Shown piece after piece: positions 1 through 9,548 of a stretch of DNA of 64,000 nt (its first letter is position 1; the number at the start of each line of letters is the position of its first letter). A program made the position numbers and the translations under genes. Below the pieces are notes generated by a model. It was not told where the DNA came from and did not search any database. It saw only the letters and a program-made list of their open reading frames with translations. The stretch is from contig NZ_CP155567.1 in the NCBI RefSeq assembly GCF_039696035.1, positions 640,001 through 704,000 of the forward strand, written 5' to 3'. Source of the stretch: Microbulbifer sp. SAOS-129_SWC. GTDB taxonomy: Bacteria; Pseudomonadota; Gammaproteobacteria; Pseudomonadales; Cellvibrionaceae.

Positions 1-2375
<2,375 letters not shown>

Positions 2376-2583
2376 ACAACAGAGATGGTTACTAACGATT
2401 ACTGATCAGGAAAGTGATCAGGGATTGTGAGCAAGAAGAGACATACGTTCTTGCGGTGTATTACTACAGATTGTTTTACCGACTTATTTGGGGTTACCGT
2501 TGATCGAGAGATCATGCAAACGGCGGTAACAGGCAGCGCCGGGCAAGACATCGCCCATGAGACCACGCCAACCCAAGCCAGTT
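2376..2583 (+). other. 23S-5S internal transcribed spacer
   Basis: A 208-base spacer separates 23S from 5S and contains no tRNA. It holds a 7-bp hairpin, CTGATCA/TGATCAG, at 2402-2421. A longer imperfect stem pairs GTTACCG near 2493 with CGGTAAC near 2525. These are the sort of structures used as RNase processing sites in rrn precursors; that role is inferred. Confidence 0.6.
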
Positions 2584-2703
2584 TGCCTGACGACCATAGA
2601 GTTGTGGAACCACCTGATCCCTTGCCGAACTCAGAAGTGAAACGCAACCTCGCCGATGGTAGTGTGGTGTTTCGCCATGTGAGAGTAGGTCATCGTCAGG
2701 CTT
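2584..2703 (+). rRNA. rrf: 5S ribosomal RNA
   Basis: A 120-base 5S gene. The terminal helix TGCCTGACGA pairs with TCGTCAGGC near the 3' end. The conserved internal stretch GCCGAACTCAGAAGTGAAAC lies at about 2624-2643 and is followed by CGCCGATGGTAGTGTGG. It is the last gene of the rrn operon and is followed at once by a rho-independent terminator. Confidence 0.96.
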
Positions 2704-2710
2704 CTATGCA

Positions 2711-2747
2711 AAAGCCCTGATCGCTAACGCGGTCAGGGCTTTTTTTA
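2711..2747 (+). terminator. rrn operon rho-independent terminator
   Basis: The stem AAAGCCCTGA pairs with TCAGGGCTTT around an 11-base loop and is followed by a run of seven T. It sits eight bases after the 5S 3' end, so it terminates the rrn transcript. Confidence 0.93.
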
Positions 2748-2779
2748 TTCCAGCCTGCCGATGACCTGCGGTCAGGTGA

Positions 2780-2868
2780 TGGCACACATCCATGTGCGCC
2801 ACCCTCCGGGCGACCTGAAGGTCGTCCCAATTTGCTCCGGGCAAATTGGTCAGGCTGGGTCGCCAGCC
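2780..2868. repeat. cluster of four small hairpins after the rrn terminator
   Basis: Four inverted repeats lie back to back: 2780-2801 (TGGCACACAT/ATGTGCGCCA, 9 of 10 pairs), 2811-2824 (CGACC/GGTCG, loop TGAA), 2827-2849 (9-bp perfect stem CCAATTTGC/GCAAATTGG) and 2853-2868 (GGCTGG/CCAGCC, loop GTCG). They lie between two terminators. A REP/BIME-like array is one reading, and structured read-through RNA is another. Confidence 0.6.
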
Positions 2869-2883
2869 CGGTTCAAATAAAAG

Positions 2884-2915
2884 AAAGGGCCCCCCAATCG
2901 GGTGGCCCTTTTTTT
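2884..2915 (+). terminator. second rho-independent terminator downstream of rrn
   Basis: A stem with 11 pairs and one mismatch (AAAGGGCC.CCC against GGG.GGCCCTTT), loop AATC, is followed by a T-run at 2911-2915. It backs up the terminator at 2711-2747, as is common after rRNA operons. Confidence 0.88.
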
Positions 2916-3015
2916 ATTTACGAAATTTAACCACGACCTGCTGCCTAGCATCATGAGAGTAGGGTGAGGAGCGGTCGCCACAGGCAACGCAAAGCATGCT
3001 TTGCGAATGACGAAC

Positions 3016-3037
3016 GCCTCGCCACGGATGGCGAGGC
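3016..3037. repeat. REP-like palindrome, TCGCCA/TGGCGA family
   Basis: A perfect 9-bp stem GCCTCGCCA/TGGCGAGGC surrounds the loop CGGA. A close relative (CTCGCCA-TGGA-TGGCGAG) lies at 44172-44189. Two copies in non-coding DNA 41 kb apart suggest a dispersed repeat family. Confidence 0.5.
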
Positions 3038-3347
3038 AGGGGCAAGAGCGAACGCGCTAAAGCCGCGCCAGGACGGCAACACAAAAGTCCACCGCCTCAA
3101 AAAAACCGCGGCAGAAAACCATCGCAGTCCACGAAAATCCGCGCCGAAATAGTCTTTCCCTGCTGGCAGTCACGCCATAGGCAATCCCTGTAAAACACCA
3201 CTAGCTGAATTCAAATCAGCCCATTCTGGTCTTGGTTACTACCAAAACTTCCTCTCACCCCTACAGCAAAAAACAACTCCAATCACCACACCATCAACTC
3301 CACCAATCCCCCCAAAAACATCCACACCCCACTAAAAAACACCGATG

Positions 3348-3443
3348 GTTTTTTATGCGCCATCCACCAACGGCACAACCACGGGCTTCAGCTCTGATAT
3401 CCCGCAGTTATGCACAGCTCTGTCCAGCCTATCTGTGAGTAAC
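3348..3443 (+). repeat. 97-bp repeat with DnaA-box-like inverted core, copy 1
   Basis: The unit begins with GTTTTTTAT and continues through GGCAC, GGGCT and GATATCCC to a 37-bp core at 3407-3443. The core starts GTTATGCACAGCTCT, has TCCA in the middle and ends CTGTGAGTAAC. Its arms are imperfect inverted repeats (GTTATGCACAG against GTTACTCACAG on the other strand). TTATGCACA matches the DnaA-box consensus TTATNCACA. Confidence 0.75.
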
Positions 3444-3631
3444 ACCACTGCCCACTCCAAAAGTGCCGGGTAGTAACCCGGGGCCTGAATAGCGTGGCAG
3501 TCTCAGTGATTATTCACGCGCGGGAGTATCGGTTTTTGCCCCGGTGCGACAGGAACTCCCGCAATAGAAATTTCACTACGGCCACTGTAGCGTCGGGCTC
3601 GTATGGAGCGTGGGCGGCGATCAAATACGGC

Positions 3632-3728
3632 GTTTTTTTATTCGCTAGTGGCAAATGGCACTATCATGGGCTCCGGCACCGATATCCCATTGTTATGCAC
3701 AGCTCTTTCCAGCGAATTTGTGGGTAAC
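3632..3728 (+). repeat. 97-bp repeat with DnaA-box-like inverted core, copy 2
   Basis: It has the same layout as copy 1: GTTTTTTTATTCGC, then GGCAC, GGGCTC and GATATCCC, then the 37-bp core at 3692-3728. The core begins GTTATGCACAGCTCT and ends TTGTGGGTAAC. The 5' marker and the core are 60 bases apart, as in copies 1 and 3 within one base. The start lies 284 bases after that of copy 1. Confidence 0.75.
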
Positions 3729-3762
3729 GGCGAATACGCCACCAGCTTGCTGCGTCGCGCAA

Positions 3763-3801
3763 GTTTATGCACAGCATCCGCCGAGACTGTTGATAAAGTT
3801 A
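3763..3801 (+). repeat. degenerate DnaA-box-like half element
   Basis: TTATGCACAGCATCC at 3765-3779 repeats the left arm of the 97-bp unit and keeps a perfect TTATNCACA box. The right side (ACTGTTGATAAAGTTAC) only loosely resembles the right arm. The GATATCCC block is absent. It may be a decayed fourth copy. Confidence 0.4.
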
Positions 3802-3869
3802 CTCCACTGTTGTCTCCGCTCCCGACGTACTTGGGTTTCGGAAAGGTGTCGGCTGTTTCGCAGTGCGGT

Positions 3870-3966
3870 GTTTATTTAGGCGCTGGGCGTCGATGGCGAT
3901 GGTAGGGGCTCTGACGTCGATATCCCCCTGTTATACACAGCTCTATCCATAAAATCTGTTGGTAAC
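3870..3966 (+). repeat. 97-bp repeat with DnaA-box-like inverted core, copy 3
   Basis: It has the same order of blocks: GTTTATTTA, GGCGCTGG, GGGGCTC, GATATCCCC, then the core at 3930-3966. The core begins GTTATACACAGCTCTATCCA and ends CTGTTGGTAAC. TTATACACA again fits TTATNCACA. The right arm is more diverged than in copies 1 and 2. It ends 163 bases before the oxidoreductase start. Confidence 0.72.
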
Positions 3967-4129
3967 TGCGCTGCCCCATTGCCCCGGAGCCTGCCGCGCG
4001 CGGTTCCAAACAGACTGTCGGTTGTAGTCTGTGCTTCCTGCCAGCGCCGCGCGAAACCCGTACAATGGGACCCGCAATAATCCACAACTCAGACATTCAC
4101 AGGGCGGTAATCCGCGGGCGTTAATTTCC

Positions 4130-5032
4130 ATGCAACGAATCCAATCTTCTCTCAAACCCGACTTTTCCATGTCGCGAATAGCCATGGGGCTGTGGCGACT
4201 TGCGGGCTGGCAATACAGTGCACAGGAGACGGTACGCCTGTTGGAGCAGTTGCTGGAGCTCGGGGTCACGACCATAGACCTGGCAGATATCTACGGTGAT
4301 TATCGCTGTGAGACACTGTTTGGAGAGGCGTTGAAGCTGAAGCCGGAGCTGCGCAAGGAGATGGAAATCGTTTCCAAGTGCGGTATCAAACTGATGGGAA
4401 GTGGCAACGACTATACGCTGAATCACTACGACAGCAGTGCTGCCCACATTACCGCCGCAGCGGAATCGAGTCTGCGCAATATGGGCATAGAGCAGATGGA
4501 TCTGTTACTCATTCACCGTCCCGATCCACTCATGGATGCCGAGGAGCTCGCGGCAGCCCTCGACGCGTTGGTCGCCGATGGCAAGGCGCGGGCAGTGGGT
4601 GTGTCCAACTTTCTGCCACACCAGCAACGGCTGTTGCAGTCGCGCCTCTCCAGCCCGCTGGTCGTGAACCAGATTGAGGTATCGCTGCTGCACAGTGCAC
4701 CAATGTTCGACGGCCAGTTGGACGAATGCCAGCGGGAGCGCGTGATCCCCATGGCCTGGTCGCCATTCGCCGGCGGCGGGCTGTTTACCGGCGATAGCGA
4801 AGCCGCACTGCGGGTGCGTGCTGCGTTGCAGGGGTTAGCGACAGCGCTGGATATGGAACCGCAACAACTGGCGCTGGCGTGGCTGCTGAAGCATCCGGCG
4901 GCGATGGTGCCGGTACTCGGCAGTGGCAGGATTGAACGGTTGCGCGCGGCGGTTGGTGCTCTGGAGAAACCGCTGCCGCGCGAGATGTGGTTCGAATTGT
5001 TACGCGCGGCTCGCGGCCGGGATGTGGATTAA
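4130..5032 (+). CDS. ydhF: aldo/keto reductase, YdhF type
   Basis: A 300-residue NADPH-dependent oxidoreductase of the aldo/keto reductase superfamily (TIM barrel, cytoplasmic); the physiological substrate is unknown. The N-terminus MQRIQSSLKPDFSMSRIAMG, the DLADIYGDY segment (catalytic Asp/Tyr region), EIVSKCGI, LLLIHRPDPLMD, GVSNF and the C-terminal GSGRIERLRAA (nucleotide-phosphate contact) parallel E. coli YdhF closely, as does the length (298 there). The ATG at 4130 is chosen because it reproduces the YdhF N-terminus; an upstream frame exists but has no matching sequence. The ribosome site is weak. The gene is convergent with the next one, 33 bases apart. Confidence 0.9.
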   Translation: MQRIQSSLKPDFSMSRIAMGLWRLAGWQYSAQETVRLLEQLLELGVTTIDLADIYGDYRCETLFGEALKLKPELRKEMEIVSKCGIKLMGSGNDYTLNHYDSSAAHITAAAESSLRNMGIEQMDLLLIHRPDPLMDAEELAAALDALVADGKARAVGVSNFLPHQQRLLQSRLSSPLVVNQIEVSLLHSAPMFDGQLDECQRERVIPMAWSPFAGGGLFTGDSEAALRVRAALQGLATALDMEPQQLALAWLLKHPAAMVPVLGSGRIERLRAAVGALEKPLPREMWFELLRAARGRDVD

Positions 5033-5065
5033 TCGCCGATCAGTGGCTGCGCCGGCGCCGGCAAG

Positions 5066-6019
5066 TCAGCCGGTGTAGGCGTTGTCGGGCACCAGGTCGT
5101 AATTCGCCGCGCCCAGGTCGAACTGCTCCAACGGGGCGAGTTGAATGGGCACTTCGTAGCGGCGCAGTGGCTGTTCTTCGCGCCAGTCCATCACCTGTAG
5201 TTGATCGCCTTCGACACCGTGCAGTAGCGTATCGAAAGCATTGATCGCGGCGGCCACGAGCGCCTGGTACTCGAGCGCGTCACCGAGCTTGATAAAACGG
5301 CTCTCGCCCTCGGCCTGCTCGATACGCAGCCAGCCGGCGCCGCGTTGACGGTTCGCCTCGCCGATTACCAGCGGGCCCTGACGGTCGCGATACAGCGCCG
5401 CCAGCTGTTCGTCGCCCTGCAGTTCCACCGGTGTGCCTACCCAGACCCACCCGGACAGGCCGATACGCGTAAGCTTCCATTCGCTGAGCCACACGGTCTG
5501 TTCGTCGTCGATGCGGAACTCACTGTACTCGCGCTGGCCGGGACGGCTCTCGAGCTGCAGTTCGGCGCCGGGATTGTGTTTGCGGAAATTGCTCAGCTGC
5601 TGGGTCATCTCGTAATTGACTTCCCAGTGTTTCCGCAGTCGCCACCGGATCGGGTACTGGCCCCACTCGACGATGTATTCCTCGCGCTCGCGCACCGTCT
5701 CCGCCACGCGCCAGAAGGCACCGTCAATCAGGATGCAGGTGTCGCCCGGACGACTGCCGGGGGCGATGATGCTGCATTCCGGCGAAGCCTCGGAGGCATT
5801 GACCATGTGTTCACTACGCCCCTCAATTACCTCGTACCACGGGAAGCCGTGGCGCAGCGGCGGCGGGAAGGCCAGCGCCGGGCGACCGGCGAGCAGGCGT
5901 CGGAACAGCACCGACTTCTCGATCTCCATATCCGACAGGGTGAAACCTTCCTTGTGGGTGATCTGTCCCCAGGAAAAAGCGGCTCGAATTAGTTGTTTTT
6001 CTCGGTCTGAAAAGCTCAT
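5066..6019 (-). CDS. unrecognised conserved-looking protein, 317 aa
   Basis: I do not recognise this family. The protein is soluble-looking, with no signal peptide or membrane segment, and is rich in Trp, Glu and Arg. The N-terminal third has a short helical region (SDREKQLIRAAFSWGQITHK) and a Pro-rich patch near residues 55-60. The middle has many aromatic residues and alternating polar/hydrophobic strands, suggesting beta structure. The start is the ATG at 6019; a TTG 24 bases upstream is possible, and neither has a clear Shine-Dalgarno. It stands alone between a convergent oxidoreductase and a divergent hydrolase operon. Codon use and GC are like its neighbours, so it is likely a real gene. 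Confidence 0.8.
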   Translation of the reverse strand: MSFSDREKQLIRAAFSWGQITHKEGFTLSDMEIEKSVLFRRLLAGRPALAFPPPLRHGFPWYEVIEGRSEHMVNASEASPECSIIAPGSRPGDTCILIDGAFWRVAETVREREEYIVEWGQYPIRWRLRKHWEVNYEMTQQLSNFRKHNPGAELQLESRPGQREYSEFRIDDEQTVWLSEWKLTRIGLSGWVWVGTPVELQGDEQLAALYRDRQGPLVIGEANRQRGAGWLRIEQAEGESRFIKLGDALEYQALVAAAINAFDTLLHGVEGDQLQVMDWREEQPLRRYEVPIQLAPLEQFDLGAANYDLVPDNAYTG

Positions 6020-6176
6020 GGTTGCGCCGAATAGGGAGTGCAAAGCGGAACCTTACCACTGTGCGTGCCGGCGTGCTAATTCAGCCGCCGGTGCTGGCGC
6101 GCGAATGGCGGCAAGACCGGCAAAAATTGATAGACTGGCGCCAGTTCATTGATAGAAGTGGAAGGGAGGCGGCAAC

Positions 6177-7607
6177 ATGGAATGGATGCGACGGCTGCTC
6201 GTAGGGGCGATTTTGTCGGTTGCCGCGGCAGGGGCTCTCAGTGCGCCCGCGGCGAAGTCCTGTTATCTGGATGGCTGGGGAGAGGCGCTACGCTGCTACC
6301 GGGTAGCTGTAGGCAGCGGTGATGCTCGCAGTGAACTGGCGGTGATGGTAGCGCCGGCTGTCAGCGGCAGCGGCCGCACGCCGCTGTACCTGCTGGCCGG
6401 CGGGCCGGGGCAGGCCGCCAGCGACCTGGCGCCGCTGCTGAACGCCTTCGGCAAAATTCACCGCGAACGCGACATCGTGCTGGTGGACCGCCGCGGGGCC
6501 GGCCGCTCCGGTGCCTTCCGCTGCGGCTTGGGAGTCGATATGCCCGCGGACCTGCAGCGCTTGTCCGCGCAGCTGGCCAAGTGCTACCTGCAGCAGCCGG
6601 ATTTTGCCGAAACCCTTAACAGTCGCCAGGCGGTCGAGGATCTGGAGCGGGTGCGCCGCGCGCTTGGCCACCAGCGTATCGACCTGTGGGGCGGCTCCTG
6701 GGGCACGCGCACGGCACTGCTGTACCAGCAGTGGTATCCGGATTCCCTGCACGCGCTGGTGCTCGACGGCGTGGCGCCGATCCAGAGCAAGGTATTTCTC
6801 GCCGCCGGCGCCGCCGAGCATGCACTGCAGCAGCTGGCCGACGACTGCGCCGCCGATAGCGAATGCGCCGATTTCGGTGACTGGAAAAGCGAATTGAACC
6901 AGCTGTTACACAACTGGGATGCGTCGCGCGCGCGCAGTTTCCCCGATCCACTGACCGGTGCCCCCGCGGCGGAGCCGATGCCGCGCTGGGCGCTGGCCAA
7001 CGCCATCCGCTCGGCGCTCTACGATCCCGCGGCGGCGGCGCAACTGCCCTATGTGGTGGATCAGGCCCACCGCGGCAACCTGGTGCCCCTGTCCGGGCTG
7101 ACCGGGCTGTTCGCGCAGAACTCCACCGGTATGGCCATGGGACTCACCTTTTCCGTCGCCTGTGCCGAAGAATTAAACCGGATTACGCCCGCGGAAGTGG
7201 CGCGCGACAGTGCCGGCACATTTCTCGGCACAGCGTTTTTCAATCTGTTTGCCAGCGGCTGTAAATCCTGGCCGGTGAAGGCCAAACCCTATGCGGTACC
7301 GCAGCCGCGCCAGCAGCCGGTGCTGTTGATTTCCGGTTCTGCCGATCCGATTACGCCACCGCGTTATGCCGAGCAGTCGCTCGGCTACCTGGACCACAAG
7401 CAGCACCTGGTGGTGGCCGGTGGTGGCCATATCAATTCGCGCCGTGGCTGTCTCCCGGATCTGATCGCGCGCTTCCTCGACGCGCCGGGCGAGCCGCTGG
7501 AGACACGATGTGTCGCCGATATCCGGCGGCCGCCGTTTATGGTCGCCGCGTACGGGCCGGCGCTGGGCACTGCGCTGCCGTCCACGCAAGAAGGAGATCA
7601 ACCGTGA
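6177..7607 (+). CDS. secreted alpha/beta hydrolase, proline iminopeptidase/TAP type (S33)
   Basis: A 476-residue exported hydrolase. The first 22-26 residues form a signal peptide (MRRLLVGAILSVAAAGALSA). The oxyanion-hole motif GGPG is at 75-78, DRRGAGRS at 104-111 and the nucleophile elbow GGSWG at 172-176 (Ser174). The acid is probably Asp390 (DPITPP) and the base His418 (GGGHINS). Several cysteines fit disulfides in the periplasm. This is the layout of tripeptidyl-aminopeptidase-like S33 peptidases; the substrate is unknown. The start has a strong GGGAGG site seven bases upstream. The stop overlaps the GTG start of the ABC ATPase, so the three genes form one translationally coupled operon. 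Confidence 0.88.
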   Translation: MEWMRRLLVGAILSVAAAGALSAPAAKSCYLDGWGEALRCYRVAVGSGDARSELAVMVAPAVSGSGRTPLYLLAGGPGQAASDLAPLLNAFGKIHRERDIVLVDRRGAGRSGAFRCGLGVDMPADLQRLSAQLAKCYLQQPDFAETLNSRQAVEDLERVRRALGHQRIDLWGGSWGTRTALLYQQWYPDSLHALVLDGVAPIQSKVFLAAGAAEHALQQLADDCAADSECADFGDWKSELNQLLHNWDASRARSFPDPLTGAPAAEPMPRWALANAIRSALYDPAAAAQLPYVVDQAHRGNLVPLSGLTGLFAQNSTGMAMGLTFSVACAEELNRITPAEVARDSAGTFLGTAFFNLFASGCKSWPVKAKPYAVPQPRQQPVLLISGSADPITPPRYAEQSLGYLDHKQHLVVAGGGHINSRRGCLPDLIARFLDAPGEPLETRCVADIRRPPFMVAAYGPALGTALPSTQEGDQP

Positions 7608-8350
7608 TCCGAATGGAATCGGTCTGTAAGAGTTTCGACGGCCGCGCGGTGCTGCGCGACCTGTCCTTTGACGTGCCCGCCGGGCGCATCACGGCGCTAC
7701 TGGGCGCCAATGGGGCGGGCAAGACCAGTTGCCTGCGTATCGTCACCGGCCTGCTGCGCGCCGACAGCGGCCGCGTGCTGCTGGGTGAAATCGATGTGGG
7801 TCGCGAGCCGCTGGCCGCGCGGCGCCGCCTCGGCGTCGTGGGTGACAGAGAGGGACTCTACGAGCGACTCACGGTGGCCGAATACCTGGAACTGTTTGCG
7901 CGCATGCAGGGGCTGCGCGGGCCGGCATTGGCGCAAGCCCTGCACGCGGTGCGCGACGAGCTGGAGCTGGGTGAGTTGTGGCAGCGGCGCACCCGCGGTT
8001 TTTCCCAAGGCGAACGAATGAAGGTCTGTCTGGCGCGGGCGCTGGTACACCGTCCGCCGTACCTGGTCCTCGATGAACCCACCCGTGGACTCGATGTGCT
8101 TGCCGCGCGCCTGCTGCGCAGGACCCTGCGGCGCCTGCGCGAGGACGGGGTGACGATCCTGTTTTCCAGCCATGTGATGTCCGAGGTGGCGGAACTGTCC
8201 GACCGGGTACTGGTGATGGCCGGTGGCCGGATTGTCGGCGGCGGTGCGCCCGCGGAGCTCCTGGCGACAACCGGCAGCAGTAACCTCGAAGACAGTTTTG
8301 TCGCGCTTGCCTATGGCGAACAGCAGCCGACCGCGGAGGAAACAGCATGA
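7604..8350 (+). CDS. ABC transporter ATP-binding protein, NatA-like
   Basis: A 248-residue ATPase subunit of an exporter. Walker A (GANGAGKTS) is at 34-42, a divergent signature FSQGE at 133-137, Walker B (YLVLDEP) at 153-159 with D-loop RGLD, and the H-loop His at 190. The GTG start at 7604 sits seven bases after AAGGAGAT and overlaps the upstream stop (GTGA). An ATG nine bases further in is less favoured. The closest architecture I know is NatA-type sodium or drug exporters. The stop overlaps the next start (ATGA), indicating coupling with the permease. Confidence 0.9.
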   Translation: MIRMESVCKSFDGRAVLRDLSFDVPAGRITALLGANGAGKTSCLRIVTGLLRADSGRVLLGEIDVGREPLAARRRLGVVGDREGLYERLTVAEYLELFARMQGLRGPALAQALHAVRDELELGELWQRRTRGFSQGERMKVCLARALVHRPPYLVLDEPTRGLDVLAARLLRRTLRRLREDGVTILFSSHVMSEVAELSDRVLVMAGGRIVGGGAPAELLATTGSSNLEDSFVALAYGEQQPTAEETA

Positions 8351-9531
8351 TGAAGGCAGTATTCAGTGGGGAGATGGCGGCACTGCTGCACAAGGAAATG
8401 CTCGAGACCTGGCGCGATCGGCGCGCGCTGCTGATGGCGGTGTGTATTTCATTACTGTGTCCGGTGCTGCTGGCCGGCTCGATGATTTTCCTGGTCAAAA
8501 TGCACAGCGAGGAAAAGACCCGGCTGGCGCTGCTGGGCGGGGAAAACGCGCCGCTGCTGGCACAGCGGCTGCGTGGTCCGGACCTGCTGGTCGAAGAATT
8601 GGCGGCGGGCGAGCCGCGTCAGCTATTGGCCGGCGATTACGATCTGGTGCTGCAAGTGGGCAAGGGTTTCGGCGGTGATTACCGCAGCCTGCGCGCGCCG
8701 GAACTGTACCTGTACGTGGACAGCTCCGGCACCGGTGCCGGGCGCGCCGAGCGCCACTTGCAGCAGCGTCTCGGCCAGTTGCAGCAGCTGATTGCCGGCC
8801 AGCGACTACTGGCCCGCGGCGTGGCGCCACAGGCGCTGGCACCGTGGAAACTGCAGGTGCGCGATGTGAGCACGCCGTCCAGTCGCGGCGCGCTGATTCT
8901 GATGATGGTGCCGGGGCTGGTGTTGCAGATGCTGTTTGTCGCCAGTCTGGCCACTTCCGTGGATACTTCCGCTGGCGAGCGCGAGCGCCTGAGCCTGGAA
9001 ACCCTGCTGCTACAACCGCTGCCCGGGTGGCAGGTGATTGCCGCCAAGACACTGGCGGTCGCCAGTATGGGCTGGTTCGGGGCACTGCTGTCGGTCACCG
9101 CGCTGGTGACGCTGCTGCCGCTGATGCCGCTGGCGGAGCTGGGGATCCAGCAGGCCACGACCCCCGCGGGTGTCATCACCATGATCCTGCTGTTGCTGCC
9201 GCTGGCGCTGCTGGTGGCGGTAGTGCAAATCCTGCTGGCGCTGCGCTCGCAGTCGTTCAAGGATGCGCAGACGCAAATGAGTATTTTGCAGCTGGCACCA
9301 CTCATACTATTGATGTTGCTGGGCATGTCGCAGGTGCAGCTCGATAATCAGTACTGGCAGCTGGTGCCATTGGTGGCCCAGCAGCAGTGGCTGAAAGCGC
9401 TGCTGGTGGGCGATCCGGTGTCGCTGCCGTGGATCGTGGCCGGCTCCCTGGCCACGCTGCTGCCGGCGGTCCTGGCAGTTGCGGTCGGCGCCCGCGCGTT
9501 GCGGCGCGAGCGGCTGTTGAATGCGGTTTGA
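8347..9531 (+). CDS. ABC transporter permease, NatB-like
   Basis: A 394-residue inner-membrane subunit. One membrane segment lies near residues 28-45 (LLMAVCISLLCPVLLAGSMIFL). A large external domain of about 150 residues follows, then a cluster of five or so hydrophobic helices from about 180 to the C-terminus, ending in basic residues. This ABC-2/NatB layout pairs with the ATPase immediately upstream. The large extracytoplasmic loop may meet the periplasmic S33 hydrolase encoded first in the operon; that is an inference from context. The substrate cannot be told from sequence. Confidence 0.87.
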   Translation: MMKAVFSGEMAALLHKEMLETWRDRRALLMAVCISLLCPVLLAGSMIFLVKMHSEEKTRLALLGGENAPLLAQRLRGPDLLVEELAAGEPRQLLAGDYDLVLQVGKGFGGDYRSLRAPELYLYVDSSGTGAGRAERHLQQRLGQLQQLIAGQRLLARGVAPQALAPWKLQVRDVSTPSSRGALILMMVPGLVLQMLFVASLATSVDTSAGERERLSLETLLLQPLPGWQVIAAKTLAVASMGWFGALLSVTALVTLLPLMPLAELGIQQATTPAGVITMILLLLPLALLVAVVQILLALRSQSFKDAQTQMSILQLAPLILLMLLGMSQVQLDNQYWQLVPLVAQQQWLKALLVGDPVSLPWIVAGSLATLLPAVLAVAVGARALRRERLLNAV

Positions 9532-9548
9532 GTGGGCTGGAGAACAAT

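Larger units (their letters stand above)
2916..4129. other. 1.2-kb non-coding, repeat-rich intergenic region
   Basis: I find no convincing gene here: the short open frames lack good ribosome sites and have skewed composition. The region holds a REP-like hairpin (3016-3037), a G-poor A/C-rich stretch (about 3236-3343), three copies of a 97-bp repeat (3348-3443, 3632-3728, 3870-3966) and a fourth degenerate half copy near 3763-3801. A possible -10 box, TACAAT at 4059-4064, may serve the oxidoreductase downstream, but its -35 is poor. Confidence 0.7.

Noticed and set aside
2964..3152. 62-codon open frame after the rrn terminators
   Set aside because: It overlaps a palindrome, has no good start signal, and shows composition typical of non-coding repeat DNA.
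3232..3438. Small His/Pro/Gln-rich peptide gene
   Set aside because: It results from the A/C-rich tract, has no ribosome site, and overlaps the first 97-bp repeat.
3348..3966. Integron cassette array with attC sites
   Set aside because: Spacing of 240-285 bases is suggestive, but the arms read GTTATGC...GTAAC and do not give the attC core pair RYYYAAC/GTTRRRY. No integrase or cassette genes are present.
3348..4129. Chromosomal origin of replication
   Set aside because: DnaA-box-like sites exist, but none of the usual origin neighbours (dnaA, dnaN, gidA/mnmG, rpmH) is here, and I could not compute GC skew. Kept only as a possible DnaA-binding locus.
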